A stretch of 64,000 nt of DNA, taken from Burkholderiales bacterium. GTDB taxonomy: Bacteria; Pseudomonadota; Gammaproteobacteria; Burkholderiales; SG8-41. The stretch lies in NCBI GenBank assembly GCA_022841375.1, contig JALHRQ010000005.1, positions 1 to 64,000 of the forward strand, given 5' to 3'. Under the pieces are notes generated by a model. It was not told the DNA's origin. It searched no databases and was given only the letters and a program-made list of their open reading frames with translations. The translations under genes were made by a program, and so were the position numbers. Position 1 is the stretch's first letter. Each line of letters starts with the position of its first letter. Below are positions 25,410 to 36,200 of this stretch, piece after piece.

Positions 25410-27020
25410 ATGGGGACGAGAACAACCCTGGCTGGCGGCGGGAACGAGCCTCCCGGGAAGAGTTTCATGGAGCGAGAGGCCGCAGTCCTTGCCGGTGAAC
25501 GGCTTTTACGCACTCGCGAAGAGGCGGCACGGCTGCGTGAAGAAGCCGCCGTGGTTCGCGAGGCCGCGTTGCGCACCCGGGAGGAAGCTGCGCGGGCCAG
25601 GACAGGTCGCAACGCCTCCGTGGAGTCGCGATTGCGGGAAGCCAATGAGCGCCTTGTCGTTGCCACGGTCAACTCGCAGAATTTGACAGAGGTCGCTGAG
25701 CAATCCGCCGCGCGCATGTCCTATATGGCGGAGCACGATTTCCTGACCGGATTGCCGAACCGTTCCCTGCTGACCGACCGTCTGACCCAATCAATCGCAC
25801 TCGCACAGCGTCACAGCAAAAAAGTCGCCCTGATGTTCATGGATCTTGATCACTTCAAGCACATCAACGATACGCTCGGGCATGCGGTCGGCGACCAGTT
25901 GCTGCAGTCGGTCGCCAAGCGCCTGCAGGCCTGCGTTCGCGGCTCTGATACCGTCAGCCGCCAGGGTGGTGACGAATTCGTGGTGCTGCTGACCGAAGTC
26001 GAGCAGGCGCAGGATGCCGCTCTGACTGCTGAAAAGTTGATCGAATCCATGGTTGAACCGCACCACATCGATGGTCATCGGCTGCTCACCACGCTGAGCG
26101 TCGGCATCTGCCTCTATCCCGACGATGGCAAAGATGCCGAAGCCGTGGTCAAGAACGCCGATACGGCGATGTATCACGCCAAGAAAAACGGGCGTAATAA
26201 CTACCAGCGGTTTACTTCCGACATGAATGCCCGTGCCGTCAAGCGCCAATCGGTTGAAGACGCCCTGGGCCATGCGCTCGACCGACAGGAGTTTGTATTG
26301 CATTACCAGCCGAAGGTGAATATCAAGTCTGGCGCCATTACCGGAGCGGAAGCATTGCTGCGCTGGCAGCGCGCCAATCACCCGCTGGTTTTTCCGACCG
26401 AGTTCGTGAGAATAGCGGAAGACTGCGGGCTGATTCTGCCGATCGGCAAGTGGGTGCTGCGGGAATCCTGCCGGCAGATGGCGGCCTGGCTGAAAGACGG
26501 CCTGGACATCGGGCAGATATCGGTCAATGTTTCAGCCGTTGAGTTTCATGATCAGAACTTTCTCGGCGATGTCCATGCCATTCTCAACGATACCGGCCTG
26601 AATCCGCGACACCTTGAACTGGAGTTGACCGAAAGCGTGCTGATTCGGAACGCGGAACCGGCGACAGCGGCCTTGCACGCACTGCGGAGCCTCGGCGTTC
26701 AGATTGCCATTGATGACTTTGGCACCGGCTATTCGAGCCTGAGTTATCTCCGGCGGTTTCCAATCAACACACTTAAGGTCGACCAGTCGTTCGTGCGGGA
26801 CAGCGACTGCGAAGCTGGCGAAGCCATCATCAGCGCGATCATCGCGATGGGTGAGAGCCTCAAACTCAAAGTCGTAGCCGAGGGCGTGGAAACTTTGCAG
26901 CAGCTTACTGTCCTTGAGTCCCGTCGCTGCCCTGAAGGACAGGGTTTTCTCTTTAGCCGGCCCGTTGCTGCCGAGGCGTTCGCCGCGCTGGCCGCAACCG
27001 GAGTGCTGACAGCGCATTGA
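25410..27020 (+). CDS. GGDEF-EAL c-di-GMP signalling protein
   Basis: A 536-residue soluble protein. An N-terminal charged coiled coil (about 20-100) built of REEAARLREEA-like repeats precedes a diguanylate cyclase domain with GGDEF at 186-190 and an intact RxxD inhibitory site (RGSD, 177-180). A phosphodiesterase domain follows, starting near EALLRW (314-319) with DDFGTGYSSL later. Both active sites look intact, so it could make or break c-di-GMP. It has no membrane segments or PAS domain; the coiled coil may dock on the KaiC-like protein encoded 9 bases upstream. Confidence 0.9.
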   Translation: MGTRTTLAGGGNEPPGKSFMEREAAVLAGERLLRTREEAARLREEAAVVREAALRTREEAARARTGRNASVESRLREANERLVVATVNSQNLTEVAEQSAARMSYMAEHDFLTGLPNRSLLTDRLTQSIALAQRHSKKVALMFMDLDHFKHINDTLGHAVGDQLLQSVAKRLQACVRGSDTVSRQGGDEFVVLLTEVEQAQDAALTAEKLIESMVEPHHIDGHRLLTTLSVGICLYPDDGKDAEAVVKNADTAMYHAKKNGRNNYQRFTSDMNARAVKRQSVEDALGHALDRQEFVLHYQPKVNIKSGAITGAEALLRWQRANHPLVFPTEFVRIAEDCGLILPIGKWVLRESCRQMAAWLKDGLDIGQISVNVSAVEFHDQNFLGDVHAILNDTGLNPRHLELELTESVLIRNAEPATAALHALRSLGVQIAIDDFGTGYSSLSYLRRFPINTLKVDQSFVRDSDCEAGEAIISAIIAMGESLKLKVVAEGVETLQQLTVLESRRCPEGQGFLFSRPVAAEAFAALAATGVLTAH

Positions 27021-27142
27021 GTTTGAAACGGTGGCGGCGGAACAGCTTCGGGACATGCGGTATTCGCTACTGAAGCATGGCCTGCCGGATTGCCCGGGCG
27101 GCGTTCAGTGCCGCTTGGTATCGCCTGAGTTCGACTAAATAT

Positions 27143-29539
27143 ATGAATAAAATAAATAATTTAGAAACACTTTCTGCGGAATCCATGCACAAGGTGGATG
27201 CCTATTGGCGCGCGACAAATTACCTCTCGGTCGGACAGATTTATCTTTTTGACAATCCGCTGCTAAAGCGGCCGCTGGCGCAGAGCGATGTGAAGCGCAT
27301 GTTGCTGGGACACTGGGGCACGACACCGGGACAGAATTTCATCTACGTGCATTTGAACCGGGTCATCAAAAAGTACGACCTCGACATGATTTATGTCTCC
27401 GGCCCCGGGCATGGCGGACCTGCCGTCGTCAGCAACACCTATCTGGAGGGAAGCTACAGCGAAATTTATCCCGATATCAGCCAGGATGAAGCCGGACTGC
27501 GCAAGCTGTTCCTGCAGTTTTCATTTCCGGGAGGGATACCCAGCCACGTATCACCGGAGTGCCCGGGCTCGATCCACGAGGGTGGCGAGCTGGGTTATTC
27601 GCTGAGCCATGCATTCGGCGCGGTATTCGACAATCCGGATCTGGTGGTCGCCTGCGTCGTTGGTGATGGCGAAGCGGAAACCGGCCCGCTGGCCACGGCC
27701 TGGCATTCCAACAAGTTTCTCAACCCGGTCAGCGACGGCGCGGTGCTGCCCATTCTGCATCTCAACGGTTACAAGATCGCCAACCCAACCCTGCTCGCGC
27801 GTATCAGCCGCGAGGAACTGGAGCAGCTGTTCCGTGGCTATGGCTGGACACCGTATTTCGTCGAAGGTCACGAGCCCGCGTTGATGCACGAGGCCATGGC
27901 CACGACTCTCGATACTGCCGTCGAGCAGATCAGGACAATCCAGCAGGACGCGCGCGCCCACGGCAACCGGGAGCGCCCGCGCTGGCCGATGATCGTCCTC
28001 AGTTCACCCAAGGGCTGGACCGGGCCGAAGGTCGTCAACGGCAGGCCGGTGGAAGATACTTTCCGCTCGCATCAGGTTCCGCTGCAACCGGCGACCCATC
28101 CCGAGCATCTCGGGCTGCTGGAGGAATGGCTGCAGAGCTATCGGCCGGATGAACTCTTCGATGCGCAGGGCCGCCTCAGACCGGAGCTGGCCGAACTTGC
28201 GCCCATAGGCAATCGCCGTATGGGCGCGAATCCCCATGCCAATGGCGGTCTGCTGTTGCGTGATTTACAGATGCCGGATTACCGCGATTACGCCCAGGAC
28301 GTACCGGAGCCCGGCGTCATCGGTATCGGTGATACCCGCGTGCTCGGACCGTTTTTACGCGATGTAGCGAAATTGAACCATGAGCAGCGGAATTTCCGGG
28401 TGTTTGGCCCGGACGAGACGATTTCCAACGGCCTCGGGGCGCTGTTTGAAACGACCAAGCGCCAGTGGAACGCCGCGACGATGCCGGACGATGAATTTCT
28501 CGCAGCTGACGGGCGTGTGATCGATTCCATGCTCAGCGAGCATCAATGCGAGGGCTGGCTGGAAGGCTACCTGCTTACCGGGCGGCATGGTCTCTTCAAC
28601 TGCTATGAGGCGTTCATCCACATTGTCGATTCGATGTTCAACCAGCACGCCAAGTGGCTGCAAGTCAGCTCACATCTGCCGTGGCGGAAAAAAATCGCCT
28701 CGCTGAACTACCTGCTGGCCTCGCATGTCTGGCGCCAGGATCACAACGGTTTTACGCATCAGGATCCCGGTTTTATCGACGTTGTCGTCAACAAAAAAGC
28801 GGAGGTGGTGCGGGTCTACCTGCCGCCGGATGCGAATTGCCTGCTCTCGGTGATGGACCATTGCCTGCGCAGCCGCCACTACGTGAATGTCGTGATCGCG
28901 GGCAAACACCCGGCGCCGCAATGGCTGACCATGGACGCTGCGGACAGGCACTGCGCCGCGGGCATCGGCATCTGGCCGTGGGCCGGTTACAACCAAAGCG
29001 AAAAAAATCAAGAAAACGGACCTGATGTGGTGATGACCTGCTGCGGCGATGTGCCCACACTGGAGACGCTCGCTGCCGTATCCATCCTGCGCGAGCATTT
29101 TCCCGAGCTCAAAATCCGGGTAGTCAACGTTGTTGACCTCATGAAACTGCAGCCTCAAACCGAGCATCCCCATGGCTTGAGCGATCCGGATTTCGACGCA
29201 CTCTTCACCGTGGACAAGCCGGTCATATTCGCCTTTCATGGCTACCCCTGGCTGATACACCGGCTGACCTACCGCCGTGACAACCACGAGAATATCCATG
29301 TCCGCGGCTATAAGGAGGAGGGCACCATCACCACGCCCTTCGACATGACAGTGCTGAATGATCTGGACCGCTACCACCTTGTGATGGATGCGATTGATCG
29401 CCTGCCGCAGACTGGCAACAGAGGTGCTGCCCTGAAGAACAAGCTCGGAGAAAAACTGCTTGAGCACAAGGAATATATCAACACGTACGGCCAGGACATG
29501 CCTGAAATCCGGAACTGGAGATGGGGTGGCACGGCGTGA
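27143..29539 (+). CDS. xfp: Phosphoketolase (Xfp/Xpk)
   Basis: A 798-residue thiamine diphosphate enzyme that splits xylulose 5-phosphate or fructose 6-phosphate with phosphate to acetyl phosphate plus an aldose phosphate. The start at 27143 gives [20 protein letters not shown] and the normal family length. Signatures: [17 protein letters not shown], the ThDP-binding [20 protein letters not shown] and [10 protein letters not shown] near the end. It overlaps the following phosphatase gene. No acetate kinase or phosphotransacetylase lies nearby. It would give a carbon-saving route to acetyl groups under stress or low oxygen. Confidence 0.95.
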   Translation: MNKINNLETLSAESMHKVDAYWRATNYLSVGQIYLFDNPLLKRPLAQSDVKRMLLGHWGTTPGQNFIYVHLNRVIKKYDLDMIYVSGPGHGGPAVVSNTYLEGSYSEIYPDISQDEAGLRKLFLQFSFPGGIPSHVSPECPGSIHEGGELGYSLSHAFGAVFDNPDLVVACVVGDGEAETGPLATAWHSNKFLNPVSDGAVLPILHLNGYKIANPTLLARISREELEQLFRGYGWTPYFVEGHEPALMHEAMATTLDTAVEQIRTIQQDARAHGNRERPRWPMIVLSSPKGWTGPKVVNGRPVEDTFRSHQVPLQPATHPEHLGLLEEWLQSYRPDELFDAQGRLRPELAELAPIGNRRMGANPHANGGLLLRDLQMPDYRDYAQDVPEPGVIGIGDTRVLGPFLRDVAKLNHEQRNFRVFGPDETISNGLGALFETTKRQWNAATMPDDEFLAADGRVIDSMLSEHQCEGWLEGYLLTGRHGLFNCYEAFIHIVDSMFNQHAKWLQVSSHLPWRKKIASLNYLLASHVWRQDHNGFTHQDPGFIDVVVNKKAEVVRVYLPPDANCLLSVMDHCLRSRHYVNVVIAGKHPAPQWLTMDAADRHCAAGIGIWPWAGYNQSEKNQENGPDVVMTCCGDVPTLETLAAVSILREHFPELKIRVVNVVDLMKLQPQTEHPHGLSDPDFDALFTVDKPVIFAFHGYPWLIHRLTYRRDNHENIHVRGYKEEGTITTPFDMTVLNDLDRYHLVMDAIDRLPQTGNRGAALKNKLGEKLLEHKEYINTYGQDMPEIRNWRWGGTA

Positions 29540-30144
29540 TTGGCGTGGCTGCTGCGCCCCTGCGTATTTATCTGGTCCGGCACGGCGAAACTGAATGGTC
29601 ACTCTCCGGCCAATATACCGGCAGCACGGATATTCCATTGACGGCGAAAGGTGAGGCGGCGGCACGAAAACTCGGACTTCGCCTTCGGGGCATTCCGTTC
29701 ACGCGTGTGCTGACCAGCCCGCTGCAACGCGCACAACAGACGTGTGCGCTGGCGGGGTTGTCGCCTGCTGCCGAAATCGAACCGGATCTCCGGGAGTGGG
29801 GCTACGGTGATTACGAAGGACGCACACCCGCAGACATTCTCGCGTCAAGTCCGGATTGGAATCTCTTTCGGGATGTGGCGCCGCACGGAGAGACCCCGGA
29901 TGAGATTGCTGTACGGGCAGACCGTGTTATTGCCCGCCTCCGCCTGTGCGAAGGAAATGTCGCACTTTTTACCCATGGTCACATTGGCCGCGTTCTTGCC
30001 GCCCGGTGGATTGGGTTGTCCGTACGGCAGGCGCAGGGTTTTCTGCTCAATACCGCTTCGATCAGCATTCTTTGTTACGAGCACAACCACTTGGCGCATC
30101 CAGCCATCGCCCTGTGGAATTCAGCCTCAGCCGAAGGATTTTGA
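29521..30144 (+). CDS. Histidine phosphatase family protein
   Basis: A 207-residue phosphoglycerate mutase-like phosphatase. The catalytic motif is LVRHGETEW near residue 20, with the second Arg in SPLQRAQQT and the second His in FTHGHIGR. The first about 15 residues are poor in homology, and a GTG at 29536 with a 4-base overlap of the phosphoketolase stop may be the true start. The tight coupling suggests a role in sugar phosphate metabolism with phosphoketolase. Substrate not determinable. It converges with the glucan synthase gene. Confidence 0.85.
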   Translation: MGWHGVIGVAAAPLRIYLVRHGETEWSLSGQYTGSTDIPLTAKGEAAARKLGLRLRGIPFTRVLTSPLQRAQQTCALAGLSPAAEIEPDLREWGYGDYEGRTPADILASSPDWNLFRDVAPHGETPDEIAVRADRVIARLRLCEGNVALFTHGHIGRVLAARWIGLSVRQAQGFLLNTASISILCYEHNHLAHPAIALWNSASAEGF

Positions 30145-30218
30145 TCCGTTCGCGGTTCAATAAATACTCCTTGGGGGCGTCTGTGATATCTGATGGAGGT
30201 CCGAATCTGTTCGATTCA

Positions 30219-33200
30219 TCAACCGCCGCGCCGGTGGGCCCTGATTTCGACTGCATGTTCCAGATGGTCGTTGACCAGGGAAACGGAATCGCCCGGCTGT
30301 ATAACGCCATCCAGCGTTATTCCAATCGTATTTTCCGCATCTTGTGATTGCCGCACATTGATGTGGTACTGCGTTTCGCGGAAACGGTAATGCACTTTGA
30401 ATGAGTCCCAATCCGCAGGCAGGCATGGCGAAAAACGTAATTTGTCAACTTCCAGCTTCAGACCCAGCAGTGATTCCAGAATAAGCCGGTACATCCAGCC
30501 CGCCGAACCGGTGTACCAGGTCCAGCCGCCGCGGCCGACGTGTGGCGCAACCGCATACACATCGGCTGCGACCACGTAAGGCTCAACTTTATAGAGGGCA
30601 ACCGCCGCGTCCGAACCCGAATGCCTGACGGGATTGATCATGTCGAACAATTCCCATGCGCGCCGGCTGTCACCCAGTGCAGCGAACGCCATTACCACCC
30701 ATATCGCACCGTGTGTGTATTGCCCGCCATTTTCCCGTACGCCTGGAACATAACCTTTGATGTATCCGGGATTCAAGGCTGTCTTATCGAATGGCGGATC
30801 CAGAAGTTGGACCAGTCCGTGGTCGCGCCGTACAAGGCGCTGATCCACCGCTTCCATTGCCATGCGAGAGCGCTGCAAATCACCGGCACCCGACAACACC
30901 GACCAGCTTTGAGCAACTGAATCGATCCGGCATTCGGTACTGCCTGCCGATCCCAGTGGCGTACCGTCATCAAAGTAAGCGCGACGGTACCACTCGCCGT
31001 CCCAGCCGTTGCGTTCTATGTTCTCACGCAATAGTGCAGCTTCGCTTTGGCAGCAGGCAGCGAAGGACGTGTCACTTTTGATTCGTGCAACTTCGGCAAA
31101 ACGCATCAGCACTTCGTACAGGAAGAAGCCCAGCCACACGCTCTCGCCCTTGCCGTGTGCGCCAACGAGGTTCATGCCGTCATTCCAGTCACCCGAGCCG
31201 ATGAGCGGCAAGCCGTGACTGCCGAAGTTGAGTCCTCTCAAAATCGCGCTTACCCCATGTTGATACAAACTACCTGAATGGTCCGAGTGACCGGGCAAGT
31301 CGTAATAGGAGTCTTCTTCCGGCTTGACCGCCCGGCCGTCGATGAAGGGTATGGGCTCATCCAGTACTCCGGTGTCGCCTGTGCTCAAGACATATCGGCA
31401 TATCGCCAGCGGCAGCCACAGGTAATCGTCTGAGCAGTGGGTACGCACACCCCGATCAGAGATCGGATGCCACCAATGCAGGACATCGCCTTCGCGGAAC
31501 TGATGGGCGGCACAACGCAGCAGGTGCTCGCGCACGAGCGCAGGCTCGGTGTGGACCAAAGCCATTACGTCCTGCAACTGATCGCGGAAACCGAAAGCAC
31601 CACCGGATTGATAGTAACCGCTGCGCGCCCACAGGCGGCAGGCCAGTGTTTGATACACAAGCCAGCCATTGGCCAGCAGGTTGAGGGATTGATCGGGTGT
31701 TTCCACTTGCACTGCGCCGAGAGTCTTCTTCCAGTATTGACGTACTGCTTCGAGCGCATTGCGCGCAGCAGCTGGTCCGCGGAAGCGGCGTACCATTTTG
31801 CCGGCGTCATCGGCATCCCGTCTGCCGGCCACGCCGAGTTTGAAATTTATTTCACGCGCCTCACCGTCAGCCAACTCAAACGGAACCTGGATTGCCGCGC
31901 AGGGATCAAGGGCGGCGCCTACTTTGTTGGAAAGTTGGGATCGTGCCATGGCGGCCGGATTTCCGAGTGTGCCATTGCGTCCGAGGAACTCAGTGCGATC
32001 CCCGCTTAAGGTTCTGCTTGTATCGTCAACGTCGAAGAACGCGATCCGGTCGGCAAACTCGGTGTTATATGCGTTGCGGGCGTAAAATGCGCCGCTCGCA
32101 GGATCGATCTCGGTTATTACATGCATCTCCGATTTCGGCCGCAGATCGCCCAATACCCACTCCACGTAACCGGTTGCGGAGAGTCGGCGCGCGCGGCCGG
32201 ATTTGTTGTGTATCTTCAGTATGGAGAACTTGACCGCTGCGTCCAAGGCAACATAGACCGTAAGTTCCGAATTGATACCGTCTTCCGTGTGTTCAAAGCT
32301 GCTGTAGCCGAAGCCGTGGCGGGTGACGTAGGAACCGGTCCCGCGACAGGGCAAAGGCGTGGGCGACCAGAAAAACCCGCTGTCTTCATCACGCAGGTAG
32401 AAGGCTTCGCCGCTCGGATCGCTCACGGGATCGTTGTTCCATGGGGTCAGGCGGAACTCGTGGGCGTTGTCGCTCCAGGTGTAGGCTGCGCCGCTCTCGG
32501 AGATGACGGTTCCAAAGTGCGCATTCGCCAGCACATTCACCCAAGGGGCCGGTGTCAAATGGTCCTTGGCGGTCGTAATGACGTATTCGCGCCCGTCAGG
32601 ACTGAAACCACCCAGCCCGTTGTGGAAATGCAGATCATTGCTTGAAGGGGGGGGCGCCGCGGCGGTCCTGGTACGGTGAAGCTGACTCGATTTGAAGCGA
32701 GGAAAATTCAGATACGCCGCCCGTCCCTCCGATAGGGCGCGCCGGTTGAGCTGCTCGTCCAGCGTTCCACGGCGGTCGCTGATGATGGCGCGTGCGACTG
32801 ATTGAACCAGGATGCGATCCTCGTCCGATATCTGCTCGGCCGGTCGCACGAAGATTCCACCGGGCCGGTCTATCACGTGGGTTTCGATGCCGGCGGCGAT
32901 CATTCCCATGATTTGTTCCTGCAGCGAGTGCCGGTAACCGGCGCGATCTTCATTCCAGATCACCAAGTCCACACTGAGACCCTTCAAGCGCCAGTACGCG
33001 TGCGCTTGGACCAGTTGGCGCACCAGGTCGATATTGGCCTGATCGCCTATCTGCAACAGCACAATCGGCAAATCGCCGGAAATGGCATAGCCCCATAAAC
33101 CCGACTGTCCGCGGCGATTCCTTTTGAGCACGTCAGCGGCTGGACGCAAACTGGAATTGGCGTAGATGACCGAGCCCGCGAGTCGCGCATAAAGCTGTGC

Positions 33201-36200
33201 ATCTGCCTCGCTGCCATTGATTTGCCGCAACACCACCTGGCCGTGAGTCCAGGCCAGATCGAATACCCGGTCGGCAAGCGATCGGTCCTGGTATTTCCCT
33301 GCCAGGCTTAAGGCGGCTTCGCGGGTGCTGCCTATGCCGGTAACCATGTCTATCGTAGCCACTTGCTCGGGTTCAAGGATGATTCGATAGCGGATCGCGA
33401 CGATCGGGTCCAATACCGAGCCCGCGCTGCCCGAAAGTGTTGTGCAATCACCCAGTGCCAGAGGCGCGGCAACAGTGCGGCCTCGGCCGATAAAGCGCAT
33501 GCGGTCTGTTTCGTAGGAAATCTCCCCGGCGCCGGTGCCACGCACGTTCATCTGGTGAAACATCCACGATGTCTGCTCATCCGGAGAGCGCGGACGACGA
33601 GTGCACAGGATCGCCTTGTGCTCGGGGACGATTTCTGTTTGAACAAAAAGATTGCTGAATGCCGGATGCAATGCATCTGCAGCGGGGACCGCGAGAACTA
33701 CCTCAGCGTAACTCGTGATCTCGATCGTACGCCGGGTTCGCGCGCGATTGCTGATGCGCACCCGGCGCAGCTCGATATCGTCCTCCGGCGATACGACAAT
33801 CTCGGTATACGTATCATATTCAATGTCGTGGCGGCGGAATTCTACCCGGCCCTCTGTAAAAATCGCTTCGTATGTTTTTGCCTGCTTTAGTGTCGGTTGG
33901 TGGGTATTTGACCAGAAGACACCGCTCGCCACGTCGCGGATGTAGCAGAAAGTACCCCAGTTGTCGCATGTTGTGTCCTCGCGCCAACGGGTAACAGCCA
34001 GGTCTTTCCAGCGGCTGTAGCCGCCACCGGCATTCGTGACCATCACGTGGTATCTGCCGTTGGACAATAACTGCACCTCCGGTATCTGCGTATCCGGACT
34101 GGCGAGCACGCGAATCGACATTGCTTCATCGTTAGCCGCAGTACGTATGGCGGAAAAATCGGCAGCATGCAGTTGAAAACGTCCAGCCTTGGGCGCGCGT
34201 TCCTGCAGTAACAAGGTGGTCGCCTGAAACATGGGCTCCGACTCGAATCGTTTTTGCATCGGACGGTCCAGAATCAGGTAGGCGAGGGATAGAAAAATCA
34301 TCCCTTGGTGATGTGCCATGAACGATTGGATGAGGGCGCTGGTTTGGCCGCGCGGCAGTCGTGTAGTGGTGTAATCGATCGCCTCATAAAAACCGAATGG
34401 CCCGGCCAATCCTTCATCGGCAAGACGCTGGAGATTCAGGCACGCGGCCTCGGGTGCGACCATCAGCGCCAGCGCCGACGCATACGGTGTAATCACCAGA
34501 TCGTCGGAAAGCCCGCGCTTGAGTCCCAAGCTGGGCACGCCGAAGGCGCGATACTGGTAGTTGAGCGCAGCATCTACTGCGTTGTAGCCACATTCCGAGA
34601 CGCCCCAGGCAACGCCACGCTGCTTGCCATACGCGATCTGTCGCTCCACTGCTGCCTTGCAGGTCTGGTCGAGCAAGGTGTTCTCGTATGTCGGCATGAC
34701 CAGCATCGGCATCAGGTATTCAAACATCGAACCGCTCCACGAAAGCAGCGTCGTTTTACCCGCTGTATTTGTAAGCAGGCGGCCCAATGCGAACCAGCTC
34801 TCCTGCGGCAGTTGACCTTGGGCAATCCCGACGAAACTCGATAATCTGGCCTCCGACGCCAGCAGATCGTAGTAACTCGAGTCACGGCGGCGCTCGTCGA
34901 CGTTGTAGCCGATAGCAAGCAAATGCCGCGCCTTATCGTAGAGAAAATCGTAATCCATGACAGCTAGTTCACCGGCTTGCTGGGCCAGGTGGTCGATATC
35001 CGCCATTCGTTTCAGGGCGTGCGTGCTTGCTGTGACGACTTGCTGCTGCAACTCGTTCAGCCATACGCGTTCCTCCGTCGTGGCTTCAGCATTCGTTTCG
35101 TGTTTGATTGCCGACAGCCACGGCAAGTTGAGAGTGGCCAGATCGCGAAGTGTTGGTGTTTCAATTGCAGGCAGGATATTGCGGAGTTTTCCGGGTCCGG
35201 CTGGTAGCACCAGCCATGGCGTAAGTAAGGTCAACTCATCAACCGCACCCCGACATTGCCTGGTCAGCGCCTGCGCCCACCATTGCATCTCGCTTTTCTG
35301 AGTATTTTCGGATGCCAAATCCAGAGCGGTTGACACTTTCTCTGCAGACGTCGCCAGCAGCAAAAGAAAAGTCCGCGTTGCCGCAAGCCTGGACGGTTGG
35401 GAATCGCAAGCGGTCTCCAGATCATTCTGCAGTCGATCGAGCAGGACCTGTATGGCTGACGGACAATCTGCAACAGTGTCCATGAGGACTATCAATGTAT
35501 CGCGCAAGCCATCAAACAATCGCGCTCCCAGAATCGGGTGCTCGGGCAACGCGAGCAACCCCGGTCGCAATGTGAGCAAATGGCCCGCAAGGTTTCCGCT
35601 GTCCACCGCAGAAACGTATTTCGGGGAAAGCGGCTGCAACGATTGGGTATCGTACCAGTTGAAAAAGTGACCATGGTGGCGTGTCAGGCCTGCCATTGTC
35701 GCGAGCGTATGGGTAGTACGTTCGATGAATGTGCCCATCGTGATGTAGCTGAAGTCATAAGCCGATAAATTGGCAAGCAGGGCCAGACCGATGTTGGTCG
35801 GTGAGGTACGGTGCGCAATTACGGAAACCGGGTTCATCTGAAAATTATCCGGTGGCAACCAGTGATCTTCCGGGCCGACGAAGTTCTCGAAGAATGCCCA
35901 AGTCTTGCGCGAAGTTTTCCTCAGAAAAACGACCTGGTCAGCCGTCAGCCGTTTTTCATGGCGGACGATCGGCTGGCTAAGCCACCAGGCGATTGCAGGG
36001 GATGCGGCCCACAGAAACAGAATTGGACCCGCCGCCGCCAGTATTTCCGGCGTCGATTTTGCGAGATATGTTGCCGTTGCAATGGCAAGAACGGGGGCCG
36101 TCCACATCGACTGATAGCAGGCAATAAGACTGCTGTGATGATCGCGCTCCAAGCTGCCCGAGGAGGTCCATTCCAGCAATTTTTTTCGCGAAAACCAGAA

